Below are positions 18,985-27,682 of a DNA stretch of 64,000 nucleotides, piece by piece (positions within the stretch are counted from its first letter, which is position 1; each line of letters begins with the position of its first letter). Below the pieces are notes generated by a model. That model worked only from the letters and a program-made list of their open reading frames with translations, made no database searches and was not told the DNA's origin. The DNA is from G965218495 sp965262785. Lineage in GTDB: Bacteria > Bacteroidota > Rhodothermia > Rhodothermales > Bin80. A program made the translations under genes and the position numbers. The stretch covers positions 3,348,001 through 3,412,000 of the forward strand of contig OZ253559.1 of NCBI GenBank assembly GCA_965262785.1, written 5' to 3'.

Positions 18985-20064
18985 CTATTTGTAGAGTGAG
19001 AGCATTGTGATGCGCCCATCCATGCCAATCGCCCACCCGGCCCGAGGACTGGCAAAGGCCACGCTCCAGAGATTCTCTTCAGAGAGTGTCGTCCAGGACT
19101 CACCCTGATCCGCCGTAAAGCCAAGTCCCTTCGGCCCTACCGCTACTAGCGTCGGAGCAGGCGCGCCAGGAACATAGGTGGCGCCGTAGACTGGCCCCGG
19201 AAACCCCGGGCGCCCCGCCAGAATCCATGACTCACCTCCATCGCCGCTCAGGGCGATGTTGTCGGCCCGGCTCTCCATATCGGTAACGTCCCCTCCTAGC
19301 ACCGCGCCCTGCTCGGCTCCCGCAAAGGCCACCGAGGTAATGCCGCTGACAGCACCGCCGGGGATAGGCGTATCACTAAACGTCCAGCTACGGCCACGAT
19401 CCGTGGTCCGCAGGACCCGCGCCGCACCCTCTTCGCTTGCTCCCGTCCCGATCCACGCCGTGCTGTCTCCACCCACGTGCAAACAGTGACCGCTGGCCGC
19501 AAAGCTTCCTTCCCCCGCCCGTGCCGCGGGGAGACTATCGGTAGAGATTCGGTTCCACGTATTGCCTCCGTCCTCGGTCGTGATGATGTAAAACGAGCCG
19601 TCGAATGAATCGCTGAATGCCATGCCGTGGCGGCTGTCCCAAAACCCGATACAGTCAAAAAAGCCCTCGGGCTCCGGGTTCACGAACTGCATATCCCACT
19701 GCTGTCCTCCGTCCTCAGTCTTGTAGATTCGGGACTGGTCTCCTGAGCCAATGCTCAGCAGGTATGCGGTGTTGGCGTCTACACCATGTACATCCCTGAA
19801 CTGCAGCGAATCCGCTCCCGGTACAACACCGGTCGCCCAGGCCTGCCCGCCATCCAGCGTACGACCGTACGTCCCTCCTGTGCCGCTGATCCATACTACC
19901 GATTCGTCAACCGGGCTGATGCCAATGAAAAGAACCTCGCTGCCCGACTCCTGATCGGCAATAGTCGGATCCAGCCGAAGCGTGGGGCCGCACTGGACAA
20001 CCAGCAGCGCAACTAATACCAGGAGGGGCTGACGCGTTACGATGCTAGTCCAGCGCATAATCAT
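18985..20064 (-). CDS. BNR/Ycf48-like repeat lipoprotein
   Basis: A protein of about 359 residues with a lipoprotein signal (LLVLVALLVVQC) and repeated BNR/Asp-box-like motifs: TLDGGQAWATG, TEDGGQQWDMQF, TEDGGNTWNRIS, TTDRGRSWTFS, SGDGGESWILAG and TADQGESWTTLS, each a S/T-x-D-x-G-x-x-W box. This predicts a beta-propeller like Ycf48/HCF136 or sortilin-type folds, anchored to a membrane on the periplasmic or outer face. Function is unknown. Two ATGs (20064, 20058) and an upstream TTG are possible starts; none has a convincing ribosome site. The ISL3 insertion sequence lies upstream, about 200 bases away. Confidence 0.8.
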   Translation of the reverse strand: MIMRWTSIVTRQPLLVLVALLVVQCGPTLRLDPTIADQESGSEVLFIGISPVDESVVWISGTGGTYGRTLDGGQAWATGVVPGADSLQFRDVHGVDANTAYLLSIGSGDQSRIYKTEDGGQQWDMQFVNPEPEGFFDCIGFWDSRHGMAFSDSFDGSFYIITTEDGGNTWNRISTDSLPAARAGEGSFAASGHCLHVGGDSTAWIGTGASEEGAARVLRTTDRGRSWTFSDTPIPGGAVSGITSVAFAGAEQGAVLGGDVTDMESRADNIALSGDGGESWILAGRPGFPGPVYGATYVPGAPAPTLVAVGPKGLGFTADQGESWTTLSEENLWSVAFASPRAGWAIGMDGRITMLSLYK

Positions 20065-20277
20065 TGGAGAGTTCAACTAGTGGAAATTTCTTGGACAACC
20101 TCACCAAGCTTAAGCGTAGCCCTGCATAGCTCACTGTACGCTGAATCGCTCCTATCGTTAGGGAACCCCGTAGGACTCAACCCAGCCTTGTCACCGTGCG
20201 ACTCAAGCGGCATGAACAGACATAGTCTACGCATTTGTGAATATGGCGCATTCCCGCCTCCTTTGCATAACTTTTTT

Positions 20278-21682
20278 GGCTCTACCCCTCTTTTAGTGGG
20301 TAAGCTCACCTGCGGACGCTTTCGGGTATAGATCCAGGCCTCCGAGGTGAAAGTAAATGGCGTTGGCAAACCGCCTTTTGTTGCGGAAGCCCCTACTGCG
20401 CACTTTGATGGTTTTGATCCGGCTGTTGATGCCTTCCGCAGGGCCATTGCTCACCTTCAGGATGATCGCATTGAGGATACCCCACAGGTGTTTCTTGATG
20501 GTTCTGGCGGCCGCTTTGACCGGTTCCAGCCGGCACCGCATGGCCCACGACAACCATCGCTCCCAACCCTTGCGCGCCCATGTGCGGTGGACATAGTGCC
20601 ACAGCTGCAGGGCCATTTCCTTGATAGCCCACGCGCGGGCCGTCTTCAACGTGCTGGTACGCAACTGCTGGAAGCGCGCCTTCTGCTTAGCAGACATGTT
20701 GGCCCGGTGAGTCAACCAATCATACTTGGTCCCCTTGAGGTCCTCCAGGCCTTCCTTCATCAATGCCCGGTGCTCCTGTCGCCGAACCTTGTCCACGGCA
20801 ACTCCCAGACACTTCACTACGTGAAACTTGTCAAAGGCCACCTTCCGCTGCGCCTCTGGCACATGCTCCAGCGTGGCGTTGATGTAGGCTGGCCACATGT
20901 CCATGCTGACACTCTCGATGCCCTCCAGCTGCTCCACAGTGAGTCCAGCATACCAACGCGTAAGTGTTTCTTTCCTACGGTCTTCGCCCACATGCAGCAC
21001 CGTACCCGCCTTTGCATCCGAAACAATGGTGACATACGCATGGCGCTTGCGAAAAGAGGTCTCATCCACGCCAATATGGGCAACATTCCGTTCCTTCCTC
21101 CGCGCAAGGCCGCGTTGCACCGCGCGCTGCATGATCCCGTCTATCGCATTCCAGCTCACCCCCATCAGACGGGACACCGCCGATACGCTCGCCTCCTGCA
21201 GCCAATCAATCACCAGCGCCTCAAACTCCGCAGTGAACCGTGACATAGGTTCCGCCCACGGAACCGACACGGTGCGCACTCCATGCTCTGGACACTCCAC
21301 GCGGGGAAGTTGCGCAACCACCATGGTGCGATACGCACACAGATCCAAGTGACGCCATTGCCGACGACGGTGGTCGTAGCCCGGAGACGCCGTGCCGCAC
21401 TCCGGACAAGGCAGCTGATGGCCTTCCTCGCAAGCTACATGAATCCGGACTTCTTGCGCCTCATGCGCAAACGTCACCTCGGAAACCTTCCAGGGAGCCT
21501 GGATGCCCAAGAGGCAACCGATATCAGTCTTTAGTTGTGACATATCGCTGCTGGGGTTAGAGAACGTGTGCGCCATCGTGTTGATGGCCTTGAAACAGAC
21601 AAGAAGCGGGTATGAATCCGCATAAACTCATTTCGTTTCCCGTTGAATACAACACTGCACCCATCTAATCAGGGGAAGAGCC
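20278..21682 (-). mobile_element. ISL3-family insertion sequence, complete
   Basis: A 1405-bp element with imperfect 23-bp terminal inverted repeats at 20278-20300 and 21660-21682; I count 17 matches, and both begin GGCTCT on the inward-reading strand. It is flanked by a perfect 8-bp target duplication ACTTTTTT at 20270-20277 and 21683-21690. An 8-bp duplication and GGCTC-type ends are usual for ISL3. It encodes one transposase on the minus strand and appears intact. A decayed end of a close relative is at 48832-48895. Confidence 0.95.
20293..21576 (-). CDS. ISL3-family transposase
   Basis: A 427-residue transposase. The N-terminus has a zinc-ribbon-like CPECGTASPGYDHRRRQWRH and later VECPEHG, then a helix-turn-helix region (VSAVSRLMGVSWNAIDGIMQRAVQRG). 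The DDE core is HIGVDETSFRKRHAYVTIVSD (first Asp), ESVSMDMWPAYI (second Asp) and KVSNGPAEGINSRIKTIKVRSRGFRNKRRF (Glu with the ISL3-typical NGPAEG...RGF block). It catalyses cut-and-paste movement of the element. The length is normal and no frameshift is seen. The stop lies within the left inverted repeat. Confidence 0.95.
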   Translation of the reverse strand: MAHTFSNPSSDMSQLKTDIGCLLGIQAPWKVSEVTFAHEAQEVRIHVACEEGHQLPCPECGTASPGYDHRRRQWRHLDLCAYRTMVVAQLPRVECPEHGVRTVSVPWAEPMSRFTAEFEALVIDWLQEASVSAVSRLMGVSWNAIDGIMQRAVQRGLARRKERNVAHIGVDETSFRKRHAYVTIVSDAKAGTVLHVGEDRRKETLTRWYAGLTVEQLEGIESVSMDMWPAYINATLEHVPEAQRKVAFDKFHVVKCLGVAVDKVRRQEHRALMKEGLEDLKGTKYDWLTHRANMSAKQKARFQQLRTSTLKTARAWAIKEMALQLWHYVHRTWARKGWERWLSWAMRCRLEPVKAAARTIKKHLWGILNAIILKVSNGPAEGINSRIKTIKVRSRGFRNKRRFANAIYFHLGGLDLYPKASAGELTH

Positions 21683-21690
21683 ACTTTTTT

Positions 21691-21830
21691 CGCTTTTCGC
21701 CTGCCCTACTTCAGGAGCATATGGTGCCGCCTTTGACTACTACGGGCGCGTACGAGGCCACGGCGACGCGGCATCCCTGACGAGTTGACACTAGACCTCC
21801 AGTTGAATGCTCTCATGCCGGCTAGAGTGG
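21691..21830. other. Spacer between ISL3 element and first propeller repeat unit
   Basis: About 140 bases with no gene; the tandem-repeat homology begins at about 21831. Confidence 0.5.
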
Positions 21831-22000
21831 AGCTCGCATTCTGGCCTTAGCTCTACAAAACCAGTCCGGCAAAAGAGCGCATGCCCCGTCACGGCCGAAT
21901 TCCAAACGCGGTAGGAGGCCATATCCTGCTGGCGTAGGTACACCACCACTGATGCGGCAGTCGTTTTGCTTATTCGACACGGTCAGGCGGCGCGGACAGC

Positions 22001-23167
22001 CTATAGATCGATGTCCCAAGCGACTGCGGTTGGCACCCCTGTTTCCTCGATAGTCATCGCCCCGAACGCGCGGCCACCCCGCACGGCCAGCAACCGCACA
22101 CCCCTTGGCACGTTCGCCTGCGCCACCACGACACCGGAATTGCCCAAGACCAGCCACGTAGTTGTCTGGCCACTTTCCTGTCTGCTCAGTCTGATCCACA
22201 CGTGACCTGCATCATCTAGCAACAGGTCAATGAAAGCAGGCTTGTTTGCCGGGATCTTCGCAGAGACTTTCTTGCGAACGTCATCAATTCGAATGGAGTT
22301 GACGCTTGCTGCTCGCTCCGCCCGGGTAACGAAAACCGGCACGTGTGGCAAAGTGATTCTGTGCCTTTTGGCACCATCTAGCGCTACGCCAGTGATATCG
22401 ATGGCGTCATCCATGCCATAGTACAACACTTGATCGGCACTGAGCGCAAAGTGGGGTCTAGCTGCAAGGTGGGAGGGCAAGTAGCGGATGCCAGCAGTAG
22501 ATTCTGTCTCAATGAACACGAAGTTACGGGCAGGAAGTTGCGCTACATTGTCGGTAGCAACTGTGCCATTCCAGCGAACATGCTTGGCAAAGTGGGCCAT
22601 TTTGAGGGATTCATTGGAACCGGCGACGTAGGCCGTAGAGTACTCCATCAGGAGTCCACGATTGGTGGCTCCCAGGAAGGCCAAGGGCGTGAGTTTCGTT
22701 TGTCTAGATTGCCCGACAGCTATACTCGCGACCAAGGACTGGTCGTGCGGAGAGAATATAGAAAGTCGGGTTGTCACCCTATCCCATGCATACAGGGAAT
22801 CTTCTGGTCCAATGTGCACGCTTGGCGTCACAGCGAATTCCCCGGGCCCCATGCCCCCCCGACCGATCTCCCTGATGAAGGCTCCCTCCCCGGAAAACAT
22901 GCGAATGCCATTAAATCCGTTGTCTGTAAGGTAAATCTGCCCCTTTGAATCGATCGCCAAGGCCAAAACGTAACCAAAGAGCACAGAATCACCCGCCCTC
23001 TCATCCCCAATGCGCAACGCTTCGGTAAAGATGAGTTCACGTGATGGGGAATTGGCATCGGGTCCACCACGACGTTGGGCGTCTGCGCGCTGGCCCGCCG
23101 CTGCGGTAAGCATCAACACTGCAAGGACAAATGGCGTCCACTTGTTCGCGCTAGTAAAACCTGTCAT
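22001..23167 (-). CDS. Secreted six-bladed beta-propeller protein, copy A1
   Basis: A 388-residue protein with a signal peptide (WTPFVLAVLMLTAAAGQRADAQ). Its NHL-like blade segments read LALAIDSKGQIYLTDNGFNGIRMFSGEGAFIREIGRGGMGPGEF, SVHIGPEDSLYAWD and LLDDAGHVWIRLSR. The G-x-G-P-G-E-F signature is characteristic of the 6-bladed propeller proteins abundant in Bacteroidota and Rhodothermota, whose function is mostly unknown. The ATG at 23167 follows CAGGAGTTCGCA, a good ribosome site, and is better than the open frame starting at 23332. It diverges from B1. Paralogues are at 26141-27283 and 32045-33205. Confidence 0.87.
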   Translation of the reverse strand: MTGFTSANKWTPFVLAVLMLTAAAGQRADAQRRGGPDANSPSRELIFTEALRIGDERAGDSVLFGYVLALAIDSKGQIYLTDNGFNGIRMFSGEGAFIREIGRGGMGPGEFAVTPSVHIGPEDSLYAWDRVTTRLSIFSPHDQSLVASIAVGQSRQTKLTPLAFLGATNRGLLMEYSTAYVAGSNESLKMAHFAKHVRWNGTVATDNVAQLPARNFVFIETESTAGIRYLPSHLAARPHFALSADQVLYYGMDDAIDITGVALDGAKRHRITLPHVPVFVTRAERAASVNSIRIDDVRKKVSAKIPANKPAFIDLLLDDAGHVWIRLSRQESGQTTTWLVLGNSGVVVAQANVPRGVRLLAVRGGRAFGAMTIEETGVPTAVAWDIDL

Positions 23168-23646
23168 TGCGAACTCCTGGTTGTGAAATCTGGTCTGAGA
23201 GCGGGTACCGCTTTCTATTGTTGTTGTTCGCCAGCAGAACGTGCTTCGTACATCAGGTTGACCCCTCCAATTGACTTGCGAGCGCGAAATAGGTCGTTTC
23301 TGTAACCCAGTCAGGCCAATATGGGAATCCACAATTGCCAGACGGGATTACGCAACAGCTCGCTCCCCTGCTCGACTGTCGCGGTTTTGCTAAGCATGGG
23401 GCCTACCCGCTAGTGGATCAGTTTTTGTCCCCTGGATTGAAAATCGCCCGCGTGGACTTTCTCCAGAATCGTCTTGCGCGTCTTGGGCCGGCCAGCCCCA
23501 GTTGTGCGCTTCTGTCCCTGCTCAGAAAAAATTACCTCTATTTGTCGCAGACCGGCACAATTAGTTGATATTGATCAGACAGCACCGTATGGTCAGCAAG
23601 GTTCCCAGCTCTTGCTCGCAGTCAATCAATAGTACCTGGATCAGCC
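23168..23646. promoter_or_regulatory. Divergent A1/B1 intergenic region, conserved between units
   Basis: About 480 bases between the two divergent propeller starts. Much of it is repeated with few changes at 30053-30437 upstream of B2, and part of it upstream of A2 (27284-27378) and A3. It must hold both promoters. A short open frame (23335-23568) is conserved between units 1 and 2, but its differences are mostly amino-acid changing and I do not call it a gene. Confidence 0.5.
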
Positions 23647-24063
23647 ATGTCGCCTACTCCTGTAACGGTTACCAGCTCGCTTGCCCTGACACTCTGTTTG
23701 TTTGGCAGCGGGTGTGGTGCCGGCAGCCTTGATGCCAGAAAAGCTTGGTCCGGCACGATCGATACGCTTGCTTCCGGCGAGATCGAAGTCCGAAACACAG
23801 ATGAGCCACTCTGGGCACCTCAAAACGCATGGCAGGTGGTGGAGGAAATCAGGATCGGAAGCGACACAGGTGACGAGGCCCGAATCTTTGGAGACATCAT
23901 CTCCTTTGATGTGGATGCGCAGGGACAGATCTATGTGCTCGATTTTCAAGCACAAGAGGTTAGCATTTTTGACTCGAACGGCTCCTTTGTACGCGCGGTG
24001 GGAAGCAGTGGAACCGGACCGGGAGAATTCGAACAGGCCATTGCGGTTGATATCAGCCGGAAT

Positions 24064-24948
24064 GTAGGGTCGGCGGGAGGCGCACCTGCCTTAGGATCCG
24101 GTGGCCATTCCGTCGCTTTCGCTCCGGGCCTCAGTCCGGCTTCCATCACCGTGTTTCCTCCCGCCGCCCACCGAACCGGGCGTACGGTTTTCCCGTACCC
24201 GGCTCTCCAGGCGGATCATGCCACTCGCACTCGGACCGCTTCTCCTGCCGCATAGGACTTCCACTACGCAAGGAGCGACACGCTCCTTACAGCCACCCTA
24301 TACCGCGGATAACGCGTTGACAGGCCTGTTTACGCCCTGACAACCCCGTACGCCAGCATCGCATAGAATGCGACTGGCCTACGGGTCCTTCACTTACGCA
24401 TGTGGTGTCGCTGGATTCACCGACCCTGATCGGATGGTAGGCTATGCCATTATTTCCGGGGCCTTTCACCCTTTGAACACCGCTCCGCACCTGCGGCCCC
24501 TTCCCTCGACGGGCATTACCCCGCGTCTTCAGTAATACGGGCCACTCCGCCACCCTATCAGCCTGGCCTGGCTCAAAGAGCTTCCAGTTGGTGCGTGCCA
24601 CACCACCAATAGGGCTTCCCGTGTTGCAACTCTCCTGATCTTCCATGCGTGCCAGCGCCAATACCCCGGCGAGTCGGTCTCGGTGCCTTTGTCGCTCGCT
24701 TCCCGAGCCGCAGCGGTCTTCCCCATATCACCGGAAGGTCGACACTCGCATCACCCGTTTCGGGGCCTGCTCAGCGTTCACTCACGTTCCGGCCCGCATG
24801 GTCGCTAAGCTACTCACGTAGCCCGTTAACCACAGTGCTTCATACTATGTTGTTACCTCCATAATACGCTGTAGCCGCTACCAACTGGAGCGACAGATGT
24901 TGGGCGGGATTCGCACCCGCCACAGGAAAGCGCCTTTTCACGGCGCAC
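24064..24948 (-). mobile_element. ORF-less group II intron, inserted antisense in gene B1
   Basis: On the minus strand the element begins GTGCGCCGTGAAAAGGCG at 24948, the usual group II 5' end, and ends ...CGACCCTAC at 24064 with the expected 3' AY. Its boundaries are exact: removing 885 nt restores the sequence of the intact paralogue, with no target duplication. A textbook domain V is at 24173-24205. The 5' exon on the intron strand ends TTTCTCC (24949-24955), and GGAGAGT at intron position about 314 (24629-24635) can pair with six of these bases, giving a plausible EBS1. No reverse transcriptase frame exists inside, so mobility and perhaps splicing would need a protein in trans. The element is oriented against its host gene. 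Confidence 0.88.
24173..24205 (-). ncRNA. Group II intron domain V
   Basis: On the minus strand, GAGCCGGG pairs with CCCGGTTC (lower helix with the AGC triad) and TACGG pairs with CCGTA (upper helix). They are closed by a GAAAA loop and a 2-nt CG bulge on the 3' side. This is the catalytic hairpin of group II introns. About 109 nt separate it from the 3' boundary, longer than the usual 40-50 nt. The tail contains a 9-bp stem, GGCGGGAGG with CCTCCCGCC, that may be a modified domain VI. Confidence 0.88.
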
Positions 24949-25753
24949 GGAGAAATCTGGGTCATGGAAATGCTCAAGGGGCAACTTTCCATATTTGACC
25001 CCGATGGCATATACCTGAGTTGGGAGCCTGTCGGCAACCCTGGCGTAGCCCTGAGACCCTATCTGGGCGGGTTCGACGCAATGGGTCGCTACAACGCGAT
25101 AATCTTTTCCTTTCATGAGTCCGGGGATACGCAGGCCATGGGCCGGTTCGATCAGTCCCTTACTCCGCTTGATACAATCGCGATTCCCAAGACTTCTAAA
25201 AAAAGGGATGCCTTCAGACACGTTAGTGACGACGGGCGCGTGTCGATTGGCGCGACAATTCCATTTCAGGAATCCTTAGATTGGCGCCGCTCCCCAACGG
25301 GCAATCTATGGACGCTTTCTACCGGAGCGTATGACCTTGTCGAGCTGACCCCCAGCGGAGAGACGCTTCGGAGGGTCACCAGGGAGCATGAACCACTTCA
25401 GGTGACCGAAGAAGACCGGAACGAGGCGCGAGAGAGTTTCCGGCGCTTCATTAGTGGAGGTGGAACGGTCGATTGGTCCAGAGTTCCCACTACCAAGCCG
25501 GCCACCGTGTCCTTCTTCTGTGACGACGAAGGCAATCTTTGGGTGATGCTAGAAGCAGCGACCCCCGGGGACGAAGGCCATCTCTTCGACCTGTTTGACC
25601 CTGAAGGACGCTATTTGGGAGAAATACGGCTCCCATTCTCGTTGCAGTCAGATCCCGAACCAATCGTACAAAATGGAATCCTCTATGGTATCACAACGGA
25701 TGAGCTTGGTGCCCCGAATGTTGTGAGAGCGCGGATAGAAAAGCCTTAGCGGA

Positions 25754-25964
25754 CTAATTCGCTGCATTAGCAGCAAGGGTCGATTTGCCGGGTTCGGAGC
25801 AAGGCAGGCAAAGCATTCCTTTCAGATGGCGTGCCGCCTCCTGGAGCTGTAACTGCTTCCGGAACTGAATCTGGAGCATACTGGTGACGGCCTTGAAGTG
25901 AAACTGAAAGCCCGAGGCGCTCATTTCGACCTCTTCGGCAAGCGTCTCGTGCGCCATCGACTGA
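25754..25964 (-). pseudogene. AraC-type HTH relic, copy 1
   Basis: On the minus strand, the reading ETLAEEVEMSASGFQFHF, then KAVTSMLQIQFRKQLQLQEAARHL, matches the second half of an AraC DNA-binding domain (pattern MSxSxFHRHFKAVTxMSPLQYxKQLRLQEARRL). The first HTH and the whole N-terminal domain are absent, and the frame runs into the A2 3' flank, so it is a fragment. It is convergent to B1. A near-identical relic follows B2 at 31660-31866. It may be the trace of a regulator captured when the repeat unit formed. Confidence 0.55.
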
Positions 25965-26140
25965 ATGTATAGCTCGCATTCTGGCCTTAATTCAACAAAA
26001 CCAGTCCGGCAAATGAGCGCATGCCCCGTCACAGCCGATTTCCGAACGCGGTACGAAGCCATATACTGCTGGCGTAGGTGCGCAACCACTAATACGGCAG
26101 TCGGTTTGCTTTTTCGATACGGTCAGGCGGCCCGAACTTC

Positions 26141-27283
26141 CTATAAATCTATATCCCAAGCGACTGCGGTTGCCGCCGCTGTTTCCGCCCCGAATGCGCG
26201 GCCACCCCGCACGGCCAGCAACCGCACGCCCTTTGGCACGTTCGCCTGCGCCACCACAACACCGGAATTGTCCAAGACCAGCCACGTAGTTGTCTGGCCA
26301 CTCTCCTGTCTGCTCAGTCTGATCCACACGTGACCTGCATCATCCAGAAACAGGGCATCGAATGCAGGCTTGTTTGCCGGGATGTTTGTAAAAAGCTTCT
26401 TACGAGTATCATCGTGGCGGACTCCTGCAGTTGCTGCTTCTCGTTCCGCCCGGGTAACGAAAACCGGCACGTGTGGCAAAGTGATTCTGTGCATTTTGAC
26501 ACCATCTAGCGCCACGCCTGTTATGTCGATGGCGTCGCCCATGCCATAGTACAACACTTGATCGGCACTAAATGCAAAGTGGGCACTAGCTGCAAAGGGT
26601 AAGTAGCGGATGCCAACTTGACCTCCTATATCAAAGATCACAAAGTCAGTGATTGGCAGCTGCGCTATGGTATCGGGTGCTACAGTGCTATTCCAGTGCA
26701 CATACTTGACCAGGGTGGACATGAGAATGAAATTCTCCGAGCCGGGCGTGTAGTAGCTGATAAATTCCACAAGGAGCCCGTGTTCGGAAGCTCCCAAGAA
26801 TGCATCTGGCCGGAGTGCGCCAGGTCCTCGTAAAGAAACGGTTGTGACCAATGACTGGTCTTTCGGAGAGAAAATAGTAATTCGCGCTGCCGTCCTATCC
26901 AGTGCATATAGGGAGTCCCCTGGCCCGATGTGTACAATTGGCGTCGCAGCGAATTCCCCGGGTCCCTCGCCCTCCCGACCGATCTCGCGTATCAGTATTC
27001 CATCGCTGGAAAACATGCGAATGCCCTTGAATCCGCTGTCTGTGAGGTAGAACTGTCCCTTCGAATCGACCGCCATGGTGAAAACGTAACCCAAGAGCAC
27101 GGAATCACCCGCCGTCTCATCCCCAATGCGCAACGCTTCGGAAAAGATGAGTTCACGTGATGGGGAATTGGCATCGGGTCCACCACGACGTTGGGCGTCT
27201 GCGCGCTGGCCCGCCGCTGCGGTAAGCATCAACGCTGCAAGGACAAATGGCGTCCACTTATTCGCTATTGCAAGATCCGGCAT
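26141..27283 (-). CDS. Secreted six-bladed beta-propeller protein, copy A2
   Basis: A 380-residue paralogue of A1 with a nearly identical signal peptide (KWTPFVLAALMLTAAAGQRADAQ) and the same blade motifs (MAVDSKGQFYLTDSGFKGIRMFSSDG, GEGPGEFAATP, HIGPGDSLYALD). The middle third differs more from A1 than the ends do. The start at 27283 matches A1. The IS256-family element sits 95 bases upstream and may have displaced part of the promoter region. Function unknown. Confidence 0.86.
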   Translation of the reverse strand: MPDLAIANKWTPFVLAALMLTAAAGQRADAQRRGGPDANSPSRELIFSEALRIGDETAGDSVLLGYVFTMAVDSKGQFYLTDSGFKGIRMFSSDGILIREIGREGEGPGEFAATPIVHIGPGDSLYALDRTAARITIFSPKDQSLVTTVSLRGPGALRPDAFLGASEHGLLVEFISYYTPGSENFILMSTLVKYVHWNSTVAPDTIAQLPITDFVIFDIGGQVGIRYLPFAASAHFAFSADQVLYYGMGDAIDITGVALDGVKMHRITLPHVPVFVTRAEREAATAGVRHDDTRKKLFTNIPANKPAFDALFLDDAGHVWIRLSRQESGQTTTWLVLDNSGVVVAQANVPKGVRLLAVRGGRAFGAETAAATAVAWDIDL

Positions 27284-27370
27284 TTCGAACTTCTTTTTGT
27301 GAAATCTGGTCTGAGAGCAGGTACCGCTTTCTATTGTTGTTGTTCGCCAGCAGAACGTGCTTCGTACATC

Positions 27371-27378
27371 AGGTTGAC
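27371..27378 (+). repeat. Target duplication, left, of IS256-family element
   Basis: AGGTTGAC, identical to 30045-30052. Collapsing the two copies restores a sequence collinear with the A1/B1 intergenic region. Confidence 0.92.
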
Positions 27379-27682
27379 GGGATTGCACAAAATTTAGTTG
27401 GGTTTCGGCGGCTTCTGCCGAGATGGGCCCTCAAAGTAGATATCTTTTGGCAATGGATTGCGCTTCGGGCCGAGAGTGTGGGTGCAAATGGGGCGGTGCA
27501 TGCCTATGTGGGCCCAATTGCGTGCTCACACGCGGATTTTCGGGCGTAGGTAGGCTCGTGGAGTGACTTTCCGGGCACGATATCCCGCAGGGATCCTCTG
27601 ATCGCACGCGTAAGCGGCGATCTTGGCAGGGTGCAGCGCCTCAGAGCGTCCAGGCAGCTGCGGGTTTTGCGTTATGCCAGCG

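Larger units (their letters stand above)
23647..25749 (+). pseudogene. Propeller lipoprotein copy B1, split by an antisense group II intron
   Basis: The two parts 23647-24063 and 24949-25749 join exactly in frame to a 405-codon gene matching intact copy B2 (30438-31655) along its whole length. The first part has a lipobox (LTLCLFGSGC) and GTGPGEFEQAIAVDISRN; the second begins EIWVMEMLKGQLSIFDPDG and reaches the stop. The intron lies on the opposite strand, so it cannot be spliced out of the B1 transcript. As it stands, only a truncated product of about 139 residues plus intron-derived residues would be made. The coding sequence shows no other lesion, so the insertion is likely recent. Function would be as for B2. 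Confidence 0.9.
21831..25970. repeat. Tandem propeller unit 1 (A1-, B1+), with group II intron
   Basis: The unit begins at AGCTCGCATTCTGGCCTTA, which recurs at 25971 and 31877. Order: short 3' tail, propeller gene A on minus, divergent intergenic region, propeller gene B on plus, AraC-like relic on minus. Subtracting the 885-nt intron leaves about 3,255 bp, close to unit 2 without its insertion (about 3,232 bp), so both are copies of one ancestral segment. Confidence 0.85.

Noticed and set aside
23335..23568. Possible 77-codon gene conserved upstream of both B propellers
   Set aside because: Conservation is expected from the recent duplication; differences between copies are mostly amino-acid changing, no ribosome site is seen, and the frame extends differently in the two units.
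24287..24661. 124-codon frame inside the group II intron as a possible maturase remnant
   Set aside because: It has no reverse transcriptase motifs (for example YADD) and coincides with domain I-IV RNA structure; the intron is best called ORF-less.
24890..24930. tRNA-like T-arm (GGGTGCGAATCCCGCC on the minus strand)
   Set aside because: It lies within the first 60 nt of the group II intron, where a stem of this kind belongs to domain I. No acceptor, D or anticodon arms fit a tRNA.
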